A DNA stretch of 64,000 bases, from NCBI GenBank assembly GCA_013399305.1, contig VXAI01000183.1:628715-692714 (forward strand). The letters are read 5' to 3'. The position numbers and the translations under genes are program-made. Shown piece after piece: positions 37,592 to 50,300 of this stretch. Numbering within the stretch: the first letter of the stretch is position 1; each line of letters begins with the position of its first letter. Source of the stretch: Rostratula benghalensis (taxonomy: Eukaryota > Chordata > Aves > Charadriiformes > Rostratulidae). The notes under the pieces were generated by a model, which was not told where the DNA came from, searched no databases, and worked only from the letters and a program-made list of their open reading frames with translations.

Positions 37592-38469
37592 GGGCATCTC
37601 CACTTCAGTGTATTTTTTCAGTTATAACTCTTGAATACAACACCTTCACTATCAAAAAAAAAAAAAGTAAACAAAGTGCTAAACAAAAAAAAATTGCATA
37701 ATCACATTAAAATGTAATACTCTGCATCTGTAATATATTCAAATATAATACTCCGTAACATCTTTTGACAGTCTTTGAAATACACTCAGAATTGATTAAA
37801 TTTACTCCCACTGATGTAAATGGGAGTATTACTAGGTCAACAGAATTGCTTTCACAAATCCTATCCTACTGTCTAATGTCAAGGAGTAACCTGAACTCTT
37901 CATCAGGAACATGCTGGGATTTTGTCTACACTAAAATTTTCAGATAAAAGAAAAAGCATCTGTGGATATTTTCTACCTTTCAATGAAGGAAAAATATGGC
38001 TTTTTTTTTTTCTTCTTTTTTTTTTCTTTTTCATCTCAATGAAAACAAAACCAAGATGCATTCCTCTGAAAGGCTTTCAGAGTCAGAGTGCCTAGATGTT
38101 AATTCTCATGCACTTCAGATACTGGAATCAAACTACATGACAAATCCTTATGCTCCTTTTGAAGATACCTATGTGGCTATACTATGTCTAGTAAGAGTAG
38201 CCAAATGGAAGTTTAATAGTGATAAATTCCTACTTTTATCATGGAATAGACATATAGTGATATACTACTTTACTTAAGTTTTATATGAAAAAAGAGGAAG
38301 TAGAAAAAGTAGAAGATAGTACAAGCAAGGAACAGAAATAATTTTATAAATGTATCACAAACAAACAGTATTTTCCCTTGAAGAAGCAGGGTAAAAGTAA
38401 TATAAGGCACTTAACAGACATTAAGTTCTGATTTAAATACCAGTAAATCCTTCTCCACATGATAAGAAC
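37592..38469. other. Unique AT-rich sequence between CR1 copies
   Basis: Contains a near-perfect hairpin TACTCCCA/TGGGAGTA at 37803-37828 and T/C-rich runs at about 37999-38030. No gene is supported. Confidence 0.55.
37803..37828. repeat. Short inverted repeat (8-bp stem, 10-nt loop)
   Basis: TACTCCCA pairs perfectly with TGGGAGTA. The motif (CCCA..TG.A..TGGGA) resembles a recurrent palindrome of old sauropsid repeats, and a related one occurs at 45900-45920. Family not identified. Confidence 0.5.
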
Positions 38470-39184
38470 TGTCTGGATGGCAACACTCAAAGGGTTGTGG
38501 TCAATAGCCCAATGTCCAAGTGGTGGCCACTAATTAGTGGTATTCCTCAGGGGTCGGTGCTGGGACCTGTGCTATTTAACTTCTTTTCAGAGACATGGAC
38601 AGTGGAATAGAGCACACCCTCAGCAAGTTTGCTGATGACATCAAGCTCAGTGGCGTGGTTGACATGCTGGAGGGAAGAGATGCCATCTAGAGGGACCTGG
38701 ACAGGCTTGAGAGGTGGGCTCGTGCAACTCACATGAAGTTCACCCAAGCCAGGTGCAAGGTCTTGCACCTGGGACGTGGCAATCCCAAGCACAACTATGG
38801 GTTGGGCAGAGAATGGCTGGAGAGCAGCCCTGAGGAGAAGGGGAATGATGGTGGATGAGAAGCTCAACATGAGCTGTCACTGTGCACTGGCAGCCCAGAA
38901 AGCCAACCCCATCCTGGGCTGCATCAAAAGAAGCGTGGCCAGCAGGTTGTGGGAAGTGATTCTACCTCTCTGCTCTGCACTCATGAGATCCCACCTGAGG
39001 CACTGTGTCCACCTCTGGAATCCTCAATATGGAAAGGACATGGAACTGTTGGATCTGGTGCAGCGGAGGGCCACTGAGCTGATCAGAAGGGTGGAGCTGC
39101 TCTCCTATGAAGATAGGCTCAGAGAGCTGGGGTTGTTCAGTCTGGAGAAGAGAAGGCTCCAGGGAGACATTATAGCTATTTGCT
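38470..39184 (+). pseudogene. CR1 LINE ORF2 fragment (reverse transcriptase remnant), 3'-truncated
   Basis: This 715-bp fragment encodes the C-terminal half of CR1 ORF2. The RT motif [12 protein letters not shown] is at 38545-38580, the catalytic box FADD (family usually YADD/FADD) at 38628-38639, and conserved [16 protein letters not shown] and [13 protein letters not shown] sequence follow. Motifs fall in different frames (frameshifts near 38590 and about 38850) and there is a TAG soon after FADD. CR1 RT normally copies its own RNA onto nicked chromosomal DNA, and this copy cannot. Unusually, it stops in 'ggagacattatagc' without the 3' UTR and octamer tail that CR1 insertions normally retain, implying later deletion or rearrangement. 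Confidence 0.92.
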
Positions 39185-42100
39185 TAGCTTAAACAGAAGG
39201 ACACAAGACTCACCATACAACTGCAGGCCATGACGTCAAGAGCATAAGAGGAGCAGCCATTAGGAAAAAGAACAATTTTAGAATCAAAATATTTATATTC
39301 AGGGACAAAGTGGTTTTGGTTTCAGGTTTTTCCTTAAAACCTGTAGCAGAAAAACAGTTCAATAATCCATGGAAATTTTGGCCTAAATACTGAAACTTGA
39401 GACCACTTATTTAGGTTTGAGTAACATTCTGTTTATTGTCCCAAGAAAAGAAAGGTTTCCTGCCCTTCAAAACTAAAGGCTCTGTGTCTCTGTTAACCAG
39501 GCAAGCAGGGTCTGGGGTTTGAGATTAATATATCACCAGCTGGCCAGCCTTCCTCCTCACGCTTTATCTAATAAACTGACTCTTTTCTCTAATGTACAAG
39601 AGCACTCCACAAATATTGTCCCATTCCTAAATAACTACTAAAACAGAGCAGCAGAACAAACTCAGGGAAAGTTGCTACAAAATGGAGAGGGCTGTCCTAA
39701 ATGTAAGTCTTCAGCCTCTTGGGTGCAGCAGAAAGGGGAGAAGGAGAGATTGTGTTTTAAACTGTTTATTTTACCATCTTCATCTGAACTGTGTGCTTCT
39801 GTTTTTTTCAAGTTGTTTCTTAAATTTTCAGCTGGTTGGATTTCCCCTTGCAGTGGGAAGGTTTGCAAGTTTGGAAACACTCTGTCTTGGGGAGTGGGGA
39901 CCCCAGTGCTGACACCAACCACCACAGAAGGATGGTCTCCTTTGAAACCAGGCCTTGCAAAGACGGAACTCGAGAGGCTCAGTGCCTGAAAGTTTCTCTT
40001 CTTAAAAAATGTTGGTAATCCCATGTAGATAAAAATTCAATCAGTAAATAAGTCATTTTGAATCAGTGCTGGCATGAGATACATGCACGACTGGAAGCAC
40101 CAGTGTAAATCAGCCAGAGTTCCATAAATTAGCAGAGTAGCACTGGAAGTGCTCCTAGCAAGGCAGATGGAGGACATCAAATTGGGGTATCCCAAAACGT
40201 CAGGGTTATTTATACCTCAGTTTAATACCGAATCCAAAATTCAGGTGCATGTGCTTTGCCACCGGTTATGATATGTCCATAACCAGATCCAACTATCCAA
40301 AAAATAAAATAGCATTAGTGGTGTCTCTAAGTGAGTTTCAAAGCAGCCTAGCCCACAGCCAGGCTGTAAAACATCCTGCACTTCTCCTCGCTCACTGAAC
40401 CCTGCTTCATCCCAAGTAAATCACAGAGCAGAATGAAAGTCCAGCCCAAATTAAAAGACCACAGATGAATGATAGCCCCTGGCCCTGTGTCGTTAGCTGA
40501 TTTGCTGGAGCAACTCAAGCTCAGCTTCAGCCCATCCTACTTCAGACCTTTTAGTGTTACCTACGTTAGATGCCTACAAGGCTTGGCCTCCGTGGACGTT
40601 GGCTGGAAAAAGCAGACACTGCTAATGGGTGGCTGGCTACAGGTGGACCCTAAGGGGCTTTATCTCAATCAGTTTATAATTAAACAAGGCAGGAGCTGTT
40701 GCCTGGCTCTGAGGGCAAGGGACACGGTAGGGTTCACATCGTTATGGCTGCTGGGCCTCCCTAAGAGCAGTGTGGTGTCCAGATTGTGACCTTGTTCCCG
40801 GCCAAAGATGTGCCAAGGATGGTGTTATTGGTGCAGGGGATGAGTGTAAGCACACACCAAGCATGTGCTTGGGGAACTAGGATGAGTAGCACAGTCAGTC
40901 AGTGAAACCATGCCTTAATTTGGGTGACTTTATGTGACCATGCTGATGCACGATCCAAACCCCCACCGAATTAAGCAAAAAGACACCAATTAATGATAAT
41001 GTTTATAGGGAAGATCATTATTTTGTTATTTCCTCAGCCCTGGGTTAACTCCAGTACCCCCTGGCACAGCCTAAGTCCATGAGCAATGCCATCTTCTGTA
41101 CTGCAATTGCCCAGGCAGCATGACTAAGCCTGGGCTCGAGCAGACTGCGTTGCTTAAACCGGAATCCTTCCGAGGCTTCACCCATGACATAGCTTCAGCA
41201 TTAAGTATGAAGCAAAGAGTAGAAATGAAAGGATATTTATTATAAAACAAGAGTGTTTGTTAGTACCAGTTTGGCCATGTGACATTAATTGGAGAAGTGA
41301 CAAGTCCTTTTATACTGAGACTTCAGGGCTATGCATTGGAGTTGCCTGCTCCCTCCTGCACTACGCTTCTGCTTACTCTCTCATCACTTGTAGAAAAGAC
41401 AGAATTCAAGGCTCCCAAGTGTGTTGGTTTGGGTTTGTTTTTTTTTTAACATCCAAATGTATTCCACGGCCAAACCAGAGATGTAACCCAACGTCACATC
41501 AAGACATAAGTAACAGCAGATCATTTTGCCTTCTCTCACCTTGTTCAAGCATCTCAGATATCTTTTTGTTTCTGGGCTGCAATGTGATTTACAGAGTTAT
41601 CCATTTCTACCCTTTAGATTGGGGTGTGTTAATCAACAAGAAGGTAGCAGCTAAAAATAGTTACTCGTCTCTCTTCTACCAGCAAGGAATCAAGCTTAGG
41701 AAGGTCTATATCGCAACACCAAATTCTTGAACTAAAAGTTAAGGCAGCCTTTCCCGGGGGAAAAGCTAACTTCATTTATAAAACATATTTGATTTCCTCT
41801 TTCTAATCTCTCCATAGCCTTTTTACACTGCTGCGTGCTTTAATTTTGCTTTCAGTCAGAAGTTTAAAAACTTTAGCTTCTAATAACTGGAAAAAAATGG
41901 TTATTTAAAGATAACTGCAACTTGCTTAACATGCCAGACTATCATATGCTCGCTGCTTTGAAGCTGCAAATTAATGACGAGCAGGAACAGTGACTATCTT
42001 TCAGAGGAAACTGACCTCTTTCTAATGGCTCATCGCTAATGTCATCTGTCTGCTGCATCTCATTATGGGAATTTCACGGAGTAAGAAAGTATCTTAAGGC

Positions 42101-44611
42101 TGTGCACAAATAAAAAGGACCTTCTAGTATTGAGCACTTTGAAAATTTTTGATCTCTCAAAATACCTTCCTTAGATACTGGTTTCCCCTTTTGTGCATGG
42201 CACGCTGCTTATGTCATCTATTCTCTGTGACTAATTATGTTAATTTTGTGCCATAAAAGTAACTGAAGGCTGTTAAGGAATAAAAGCTTTTGAGTGGCCT
42301 TATTTCATAAACACCCCTTTTGAACAAGGCGCATTTAGTCATATTTGCAGTAACAGAAAGAGTCTTGTGCTAAAAATACAACAAAGGCTCTTGAATATGG
42401 CCATTTATTCCTACTTTATTAGGTAATTTATGAAAAGTATGAAGGGTAGCCCTTTTGTTACTATAATTTGCATAAAGCTGGTGCCCCATTAATGAGATAA
42501 CTTCCTGCCTTTTGTGTACCACCAGCTGGAAATAGAAATATAGGAACTTTTCTGTCTCCCAATTACTTAACCTGCTGAGTTCAGAGTTGGAGAGTAAACA
42601 GGATTCATATCAGTCAAAGAAGATGATTTCTGCTGCTCTATCTAAAATATTTTTATTTAATTGAGGAGTCAGTGGATGTGAAACATTAAAAATATACTAA
42701 ATGTCCATCAACTACATGTGACCAAGCCTTGAGACCTGTGCCTCAGTTTTGCACCTGTCTTTTTGTGCTGTCAGTCACAATTAGTTGTGCTACAGACTGT
42801 ATCCATCATGAATCAATGCAGACATCTAAACCCGACGTTTTGAAGGTATCTGGGTGCCAAAGGATGCAGATGGGTTCTAGACATCATTTTTAAAATCACC
42901 TAGAAACTCAATTGGCATCCAGGACTCAGGCGCTTGCGAAAATCCCATTAATTGCTTATTTGGTAGCTAATACTTTAGAAATTCTGATCTGGATAGAAAA
43001 GTCCCTCCCCTAGAAGGAACAGCTGAGTGTTTCTCAATGAGAAGAAAAACCTTTATTTATAGTACTAATCTGTATGCCAAAAGTTCAATTTACCTACTGA
43101 CTGGCCTACGTGGTACAATTGTTGGTGATACCCTGCTTAAAAACAGAGGCATTCATATTAGTGGGTATTTTTTCAATCAGTTTTCCATTTTAATGGCAGC
43201 ATTTTTGCCTGGTGAATTAAAGGTATTGTTTATCAATTGTGTCATCTGAGAATCGTTTATACATAAGGTGATGACTTAGCCATAAAATCAATGGACCAGC
43301 TCCCTGTTTAGATATTTTTACACTGTTTACTATCTCTCAATTTATTTCAAGTGTCTTAATTATAATTAGGATAATGACAACTCCTTAACAGTAAGCTGAA
43401 ACATAAGCAGGTTACAAAAAAATCTACGTATATAATAAGTCTTTTAATTCCAGCTGCACAGATTTTTATGTAGTTTGAGGTCAGTTTGTTGGAGCATTAA
43501 AGATTGCTCAGTGGTCAAATTGCTTGATTAGCTATACCCACCTAATCTGTTAAATTTGAATAAAAGGCATCCTTTGCTGTGGAACAGAGCGTGTGACAGG
43601 TTTGTACTCACCATACCCTGCTGCTGCTCTTTGCTTATACTTTGGGGGTTCCCTGCTTACCCATTGCAGAAAAGCTGGTCTCATCACCGTTCAGCTCTAA
43701 AGGAGAAAAAGGCAATAAAATACACCTTTCAGACAATAAAACTTATTCAATCCCTCTTTAAAGAGTCCTTTCACACTACCCTGTATATCTAAACAAATCA
43801 CTGCAAACCCACATATCACCTCATCTAGTTAAAATATGGATATATTTAGAATAGCTGCAATATAGTTGCCACTGGCATTTTAACTACGAGCTAAACCATG
43901 ACTGCTGACAGGCTAAAGGTTGTCACAGTCAAGGTCCTAATTACTCTACAAATTGCAGCTAGATGGTAAGATTCATCTCCTCTTGCTTGGGGCACTGGGC
44001 TGGGGAGGAAAGTCTCCACGGACTCCTTTCAGGGGCAGCAGAGACATGCAGACACCTCTAGACTGGGATTCACAACTCACATGGGCCGATTCATTCCCAA
44101 TTTAGGCGTCTTGAGTACAGACTTAGGAGGTAAGAGTGAAGACTCAGATTATTTTTAGCCTAGTTTGCACTTAAAATAACACAGTTCAGATTCTGTCTGA
44201 AGGAGCTTATGAATTTGAATCTGCACACAATCACCTAATTTCCTGCACAGGGTAGTACAATTACTGTGCTTTTACCTGTGGAAACCAAAAAATATTACAT
44301 ATTTTCCCAGTTTGCACACAACTTTCTGCCAGTTTTTTCCCTAACACATTAGTGACATGAAATATTTTGTGCAGCACAATTTGAAGCCAGAATGAGCTAA
44401 TTTACTAAAAGACTACACTAAAAATAAAAAAAATAAAATAAAAAAATTAAAGCGTTTCAAGGACGTGAAGAAGACTTGGGAGAAAAGGAACAGAATTAGC
44501 TCCCAGCATATGGTGTTTGCTGGACCAACATGCTCATGGTACAGTAGCTCAGGTAGGCTGGAAGGATTTAGAGAAGCCAATGACATTGTTTCTCTCTTCT
44601 AGGTGTGAAAA
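39185..44611. other. Unique non-coding sequence with possible conserved elements
   Basis: No gene is supported over about 5.4 kb. The longest open frame of the window (157 codons, 41257-41730) crosses a T-run and has no motif. The part at 41870-42560 looks like conserved non-coding sequence. Confidence 0.5.
41870..42560. other. Candidate conserved non-coding element cluster
   Basis: About 690 bp of complex non-repetitive sequence with multiple transcription-factor-like cores: AATTAATGA near 41970, SOX-like ACAAAGG near 42382, TTTGCATAA near 42468 and CCATTAATGAG near 42486. No homopolymer longer than 6 nt. It looks like a developmental enhancer cluster, but conservation must be tested. Confidence 0.27.
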
Positions 44612-45020
44612 AGTTGACAGGCTGAGAGAGCTGGAGTTGTTCAGCCTGGAGAAGAGAAGGCTCTGGGGAGACATTAGAGCAGCCTTCCAGTATCTGAAGG
44701 GAGCTACAGGAGAGCTGCAGAGGGACCCTTGGTCAGGGAGTGGAGTGACAGGACAAGGGGTAACAGCTTTAGATTGGAAGAAGAGAGATTTAGATGAGAC
44801 ACCAGAAAGAAATTCTTTCCTGTGAGGATGGTGAGACCTTTCATGGCCCAGGTTGCCCAGAGAAGCTGTGGCTGCCCCATCCCTAGAAGTGTTTAAGGCC
44901 AGGCTGGATGTGTCTTTGAGCAACCTGTTCTGGTGGGAGGTGTCCCTGCCCAGGGCAGGGGGTTTAGTACTTAATGATCTTTAAGGTCCCTTCCAACTCT
45001 AACCATTCTATGACTCTATA
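44612..45020 (+). mobile_element. CR1 LINE, ORF2 end plus full 3' UTR
   Basis: Begins with ORF2 C-terminal codons ([19 protein letters not shown]), then the 3' UTR ('caggttgcccagagaagctg', 'ctgcccagggcaggg', 'gatctttaaggtcccttcc'), ending in ATTCTATG-type octamers near 45020. It overlaps by about 80 bp the part of CR1 present at the end of the 38470-39184 fragment, so it is a separate insertion rather than its missing tail. 5'-truncated and inactive. Confidence 0.94.
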
Positions 45021-46957
45021 AGTATTCAAAAGGAAGACCCACAGCTCCGCTTCAGGGAAACCTACGGCACCAACCTCATGTCTCAGGAGAAGGTATTCCA
45101 TGCAGACCACTGGCCAGAAGAGCAGGGTGCAGCTGTTCTCTACATATCCATACCCCCTAGAAAAAATGACTGCTTCCAAACCACCTGCACACAATAATTC
45201 ACATTGTAGGGTTATGGAAGCATTTAGAAAACACTACCTTTCTACAATTTCCTGCTTGAAAAGCCGAAAAAACTTCACTATCAGGTGAAGTCATGTAGAA
45301 AATGGTCTTACTCCTGACATAAGTTAAATAAATCTCATTAATTTACAGCTTTTTTTGAAGGGCTAGTCCAGTCTCTCTGGCCAGGAGGCCCTTCAGTGTC
45401 CCTCCAATGGGAGCGGAGAACATGGGAGATGCTCCTGAAGTCTTGCTCCTCAGATCACAGCCTTCCTCTTGTGCAGTACTCAAGTCAGACTCATGTGCTC
45501 TTCAAGTTAAAAGCCCAAATAGGCAATTAGATGGGTTTTATACATACGTTATCCCCTGATCCTGCTGGCAGCATTACCCAACTGGAGAGGGAAAGACAGG
45601 GATGGTGGTGTAAGGGCACTCGGAGACTTTACTCCTCCTCCTCACCTCTACAAACCTCAGCCAAACACTTACCTTGGAGGTATTTTTGCACATGGCTGGC
45701 CCAGGCTGGTGCCAACTTCCCAGAGCTTTCCCCAGGTACGTTGCAGTGAAAGGTCAGCTGCCGTGGCGAGAAAGGAAAAGAGAAAGAAATGCATTTTTTT
45801 TCTGCAGGAGCAAAGAAATATGCCTAGAAAGACTTTGGGTGTTCATTGTTCAGAGATTCAGAAGAATATGAGTCTATATAAAACTTGAAATAAAAGGAAC
45901 CCATTGACCTACTTAATGGGACTAGTCATTAAAGCCATAAGAGCTAAGGAAAAAACAGCCTAATGAGGAATTAAAAAATAAAAAAGTTTAAAAAAAAAAT
46001 CCTCTCCCTGCCCACTAGCCCAGGGCTAGCTTAATTAAAGTCAATGTAGAAATCTGCAAGAATAAAGAAATAAACAGTTAAATGTGTTATTTTTATCCCC
46101 ATATTCCTGGCTTCCCATTTTCTGTGATTGGTTTCATTTTCAAATAAACCAACAGCCACTTGTTTGCTTTCCATTCTCTGCCTAATTTGGATAAATATAA
46201 ATTTTGCTGGACAAACCCAGAAAGTAAGTTGTTACCCTGAATATGAAGCTCTGATGAACTTTTTTTTGTGATTCTGATAATTACGAATATTTATAGTATG
46301 TGGTTTAAGAGGGCAGCACTAATTGGACAACAGTTTCTGGACTCTCTTCTCAAAGCACTTAAATGATAAATCATTCACCAAAGACGGATAATATAAATAA
46401 AGCAATAGATTGGCTTCCCCTCTCTCTTCCTTCCTTTTGATTTACAAAACAGCTCCAACGAGCTGTCTGTGGCCAGAAAAGCAGTATTACTATGGAGTTT
46501 GAACATTGTTATGTCTGTTTACAACGATTTGGGAGTCTAGAGTGGAAAAGTTTGAATCAACAAATATTTTCTACATTCCTACTGGTAACTCCAAGGCCTG
46601 TTTTCAGGGTAGGTTTTTTTTCCCCCCCCCTTGTCTGTTACAAGTTATGATGTGTGGATGAAGGCTTTTTCCCATGCAGTAATGACTGTATACTGAGATT
46701 TCAAGGGGCTGTTCATGACAATCCCATTTTCTGTGTAATTTCATGGTTGTCTTCTTGAATGAAGATATTGGCTGCTCTGAAGCAGGAGGTCAGATGCTCC
46801 TGCTCCCTTTCAGTATTGTTCCGGAGTATGTTTCCTTTCAGCTGATGAAAAGTAATTCATCATTTACACCCTTGAATTCTGCCAGCGTTTTTTTGAACAA
46901 CTTTTCTTTCCCCGTGGTACCTTGGGCCCATGAAAGAGATAAATAGGTTCAATACAA
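45021..46957. other. Unique non-coding sequence
   Basis: No gene is supported. It contains a CCCATT/AATGGG palindrome at 45900-45920, an A-rich tract near 45970-46000 and a T7-C9 run at about 46614-46630. Confidence 0.5.
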
Positions 46958-47130
46958 CGCCGGGCCCCGGATCCTGGGAGCAGGTTCGGCCTCGGAGGCC
47001 CTAAGCTGCCCCTTTCTCATGATGGAGTTTGTCACCTTTCTACCTCTGGAAGTCAAATCCTGTCGACTCAGCCATCTCTCAGCCTCTCTGAAGTGGCTTT
47101 GGCACCCACTGGGGCATGTGAGCTTAAAAT

Positions 47131-47179
<49 letters not shown>

Positions 47180-47345
47180 TGTCAAGTTCCCTTAAGGGAG
47201 CAGGCTGACAGGCGGCCGGCCCCGCAGCCCCTCACAAAGCCCTCAAAGTCTAACAGGGACCCGAGGAGCTTCCTTGGCGGGGGCGAGGGTGGCCCCCAAC
47301 TCCTGACACCTCGGGAAGGCGGTGTTGCCAAGAAACTGGCCCTCC
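46958..47345. promoter_or_regulatory. GC/CpG-enriched block split by a poly(T) tract
   Basis: Two GC-rich parts (46958-47100 with 'cgccgggccccgg', and 47190-47345 with 'ggcggccggccccgcag') contain about 14 CpG in total, clearly above background, and flank 39 T at 47134-47172. Promoter or regulatory function is possible, but no transcript start or exon is evident. The GC-rich parts could instead be an unrecognised insertion. Confidence 0.28.
47134..47172. repeat. Poly(T) tract, 39 nt
   Basis: Longest homopolymer of the window, uninterrupted as assembled. Could be the tail of a minus-strand retrocopy, but nothing recognisable lies to its left. Confidence 0.92.
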
Positions 47346-50300
47346 ACAGGAGGAAAAACCTTCCTGTCAGCCTTCCTTTTAGCCTGGTTTTTCTTTTTTT
47401 TTTTTCTTAAAATTCTTTTTTTAAGAAGTGGAGATGTTAAATAAACCAGTGATGACCAACTTGTCTGGGGTGCCTCTTGCAAGCGATGAGGCTTCACCTC
47501 CTCTAGGGAGGAGAGGACACTGTCCCCAGTGTGCCCCGGTGATGCTTTGCCACCCCAGGAACATTTCCACTGTGCTGCTGAAATAATGCATTACAATGCC
47601 CTGTAAACCCTCAAAAATCAGTGGACAGGCAGGGAAAGTTAATATGCAAAGAGAATAAAAGGCAGGTTTTTAGTTGTTGGTGTGAAAAATATAGAGGGGT
47701 ATATAATTTAGATAGATATTCAACTCTTTTAATAATCACTGAGATGCGGGGTTGCAGCAAAAGCCATCTGAAGTCAGGATGGTTAATTGGAGTGAATGAA
47801 AACCCCTTTGAAGAGTGAGGCTTCAGCTCCTGAAAATTTGGTTCCCAGAGACCTGCCCAAAGTCCCGCAGAGGCAGAGGCTGCACCTCTCACCCCGGCAC
47901 CATCTCACAGCCTTACCTGCATCCCTGTGAGCACTTCAGAACCCTGACCAGGTAAATAAAATTCATTTTGAAGGAAAGAGCTGTCAGTAGTTTAGATCAC
48001 TAGAAAGCAAAGAAGTGCTTGTTACAGAAACACATCTGAAAGGGGCTCAGGCTAAAGCAATAATTCCAGTGGAGTAATTCTGAGCTAGTCCAAAGTATGC
48101 ATTTAAGCATTCTTGGACACAAAGAGGGTTAGTAATATAACTCCTCATTTATTTTATTGGTAACTCTCTCATTTGGAGTAGTATCTTAGAAAAGCAAATA
48201 ATCTTTCCACTTGATCAATTTTTTGTCGACTTTTCACCCTGACATTGGGATCTAAAATATGGAATATTCCCTGGGTTGGCTTTGTTTTTTTGTTTTTTTT
48301 TTTCATACCGTAGGGCTCCCTTTGCTGTGAGTGTTTGTTTTTAACAAAAAAAAAAAAATATATCCTTTGCATCAACATTATCAATACACATTCGCAGTGG
48401 GCAAAAGGGTTGGTTAATTTGCTGCAGCAGTGACAGCAGGGGGAGCAAAAATCACTGCATCATGGGGGAATTCACAGTAATACTGGCTATTAAAAAACCC
48501 CACACTTCTGAAAAGAAATAGGCATTCTTAAAAAAAAAAAAAACAAACCAAAAAAACCCAAAACAATTCATGCATTTATTATTGCCAGCCAAGATAAAGC
48601 TATAGGCTAACCCGAACTCTGCCAAGCGAACTGTTAGCAGCTAGGAGAAATAATAAGTATGAGACAAAAGTCATGAGGGAGCTGAGATCTTTTCAGCTCA
48701 TGAGAGGAGTGCTGGAACACTCTCAGGAAGCAAGAAGGGACAACCAAGATTTGTAGCAAGTAATATGAAATGTATTTTTGGGAGTTATGCTTTGTTTGGT
48801 TGGGTTTTTTAACTGTGTGCTGTGCTGCAGGGAAGGGAACAGAGCCAGACCTCTCGGTGCTTTGCCTCTGACAGCTTTGGGTTGGAAAGGGCACTGGTGG
48901 TGGCACAGCCCTGGTCCAACTGTAGTCCCAGGAGCCAACAACACAAAGCTCAACCAGCCACAAGATTGAGGTAACCACTGAGTTACCTCAGATACTTGAG
49001 ATATACCCACACCTCCTGCACAGACCCCTCTGCTCCCGCTTTCCCTTCAGAGTTATGGGGTACCCTGTTGGGTTTTGGGGTTGTTGGCCGTGACGACTGT
49101 CATCCATAGGTCAGGCTTCCTTTAAAGTTCCGTTGACTCAGATCGATTTTTTGCCAATCAGGTCACATCAAAGGATTATGAAATTAATATTGTAGTATCT
49201 GTCACGTTTGTCAGTTCTTCAGGTGAGGATGCACATGTTGCAATATAAAGCAAAATACTCCTCCTTTGTTCAGCAGCTCTCCATCTGCCCATCCATCCAT
49301 CCATCTGCCTCTGTGTATTCACACACAAAAATAAAACCTGCTAAACAAATCCGTTATGTCTTTGTCCACACCACCATGATTTGTGGATCTATTTTTCCTT
49401 TCAATTTCCTGGAATACATTCACAGGATATTATTATCATCTCAAATATATTTTTTTTGCAGTTAGTGTTCAGTATTGCCTTTTTGCTTTTCTAATTAGCC
49501 TTTCAGTTTGCTTCTGCTTATTTTATATAGCCTTTCAACTGCTCCACCTTACCAGATTTTGTATATTTTTTTTTCAACACCTTGTGCTTATTGCTTATCT
49601 TACTCTTTACTATACAACTCTACTTAGCCACATTGAGCATTGTTACCTTTATCCTTCTTTAGACTTAAACCAGGATGAATTTCAAATGTCCTCCAACTGT
49701 TTCTGAAATATATTCCAATTTTCTTCAGTAGATTTACCATACATTATAATAAAATCCTGATAAAAATTCCTTAGCACACTTTGCATTCCCTCAAAGTCAG
49801 CCTGCCATAAGGCTTGCATTGCTTTTTACTCCTTAACAAATATTTTAAATCAAATGATGTCGAGATCACTGGATCTTTCATACCTCTCCAGTTCAACTCT
49901 CTTTATTACCCTTGGCTCAAATCCTTGAATTAATTCTAATAGTTTCTGAAAGACAATTCAATAAAGTGCACAAGAAACTAGAGGAAATCCTAGGTTAGCT
50001 TTAGAGACGTGAGAATTCCCTCCCTAGTTTCACCTTACTGCAGTCAATAACGGAGTAATTAGGAGCCATCTTTATCGAAGTTCTGGCCTTCTTGAGGGCC
50101 TCTCATCTGTAAGCAAAGACCTAAAAGTTCAAAGAATCAGTCAGAAAGCCACCTGACTACCTTTATTGTGCTTAGCTTTTATCAGAATTGACATTGCCAT
50201 GTCAGCCAAAATGCAGCTTTTCTCTCTGAAGGCAATTGTCTCCCAGGAATACTGATACGGCTCCTCCTCCATCTACTCTTTCTCTCCACAAGCCCCTCAC

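Noticed and set aside
41257..41730. Longest open frame in the window, 157 codons, plus strand
   Set aside because: It crosses a T-run, has no recognisable motif or signal peptide, shows no splice structure and has a composition consistent with AT-rich chance reading. Not called as a gene.
47621..47892. Overlapping open frames on both strands near a GC-richer stretch
   Set aside because: Both are short, without motifs or splice pairs. Chance frames.
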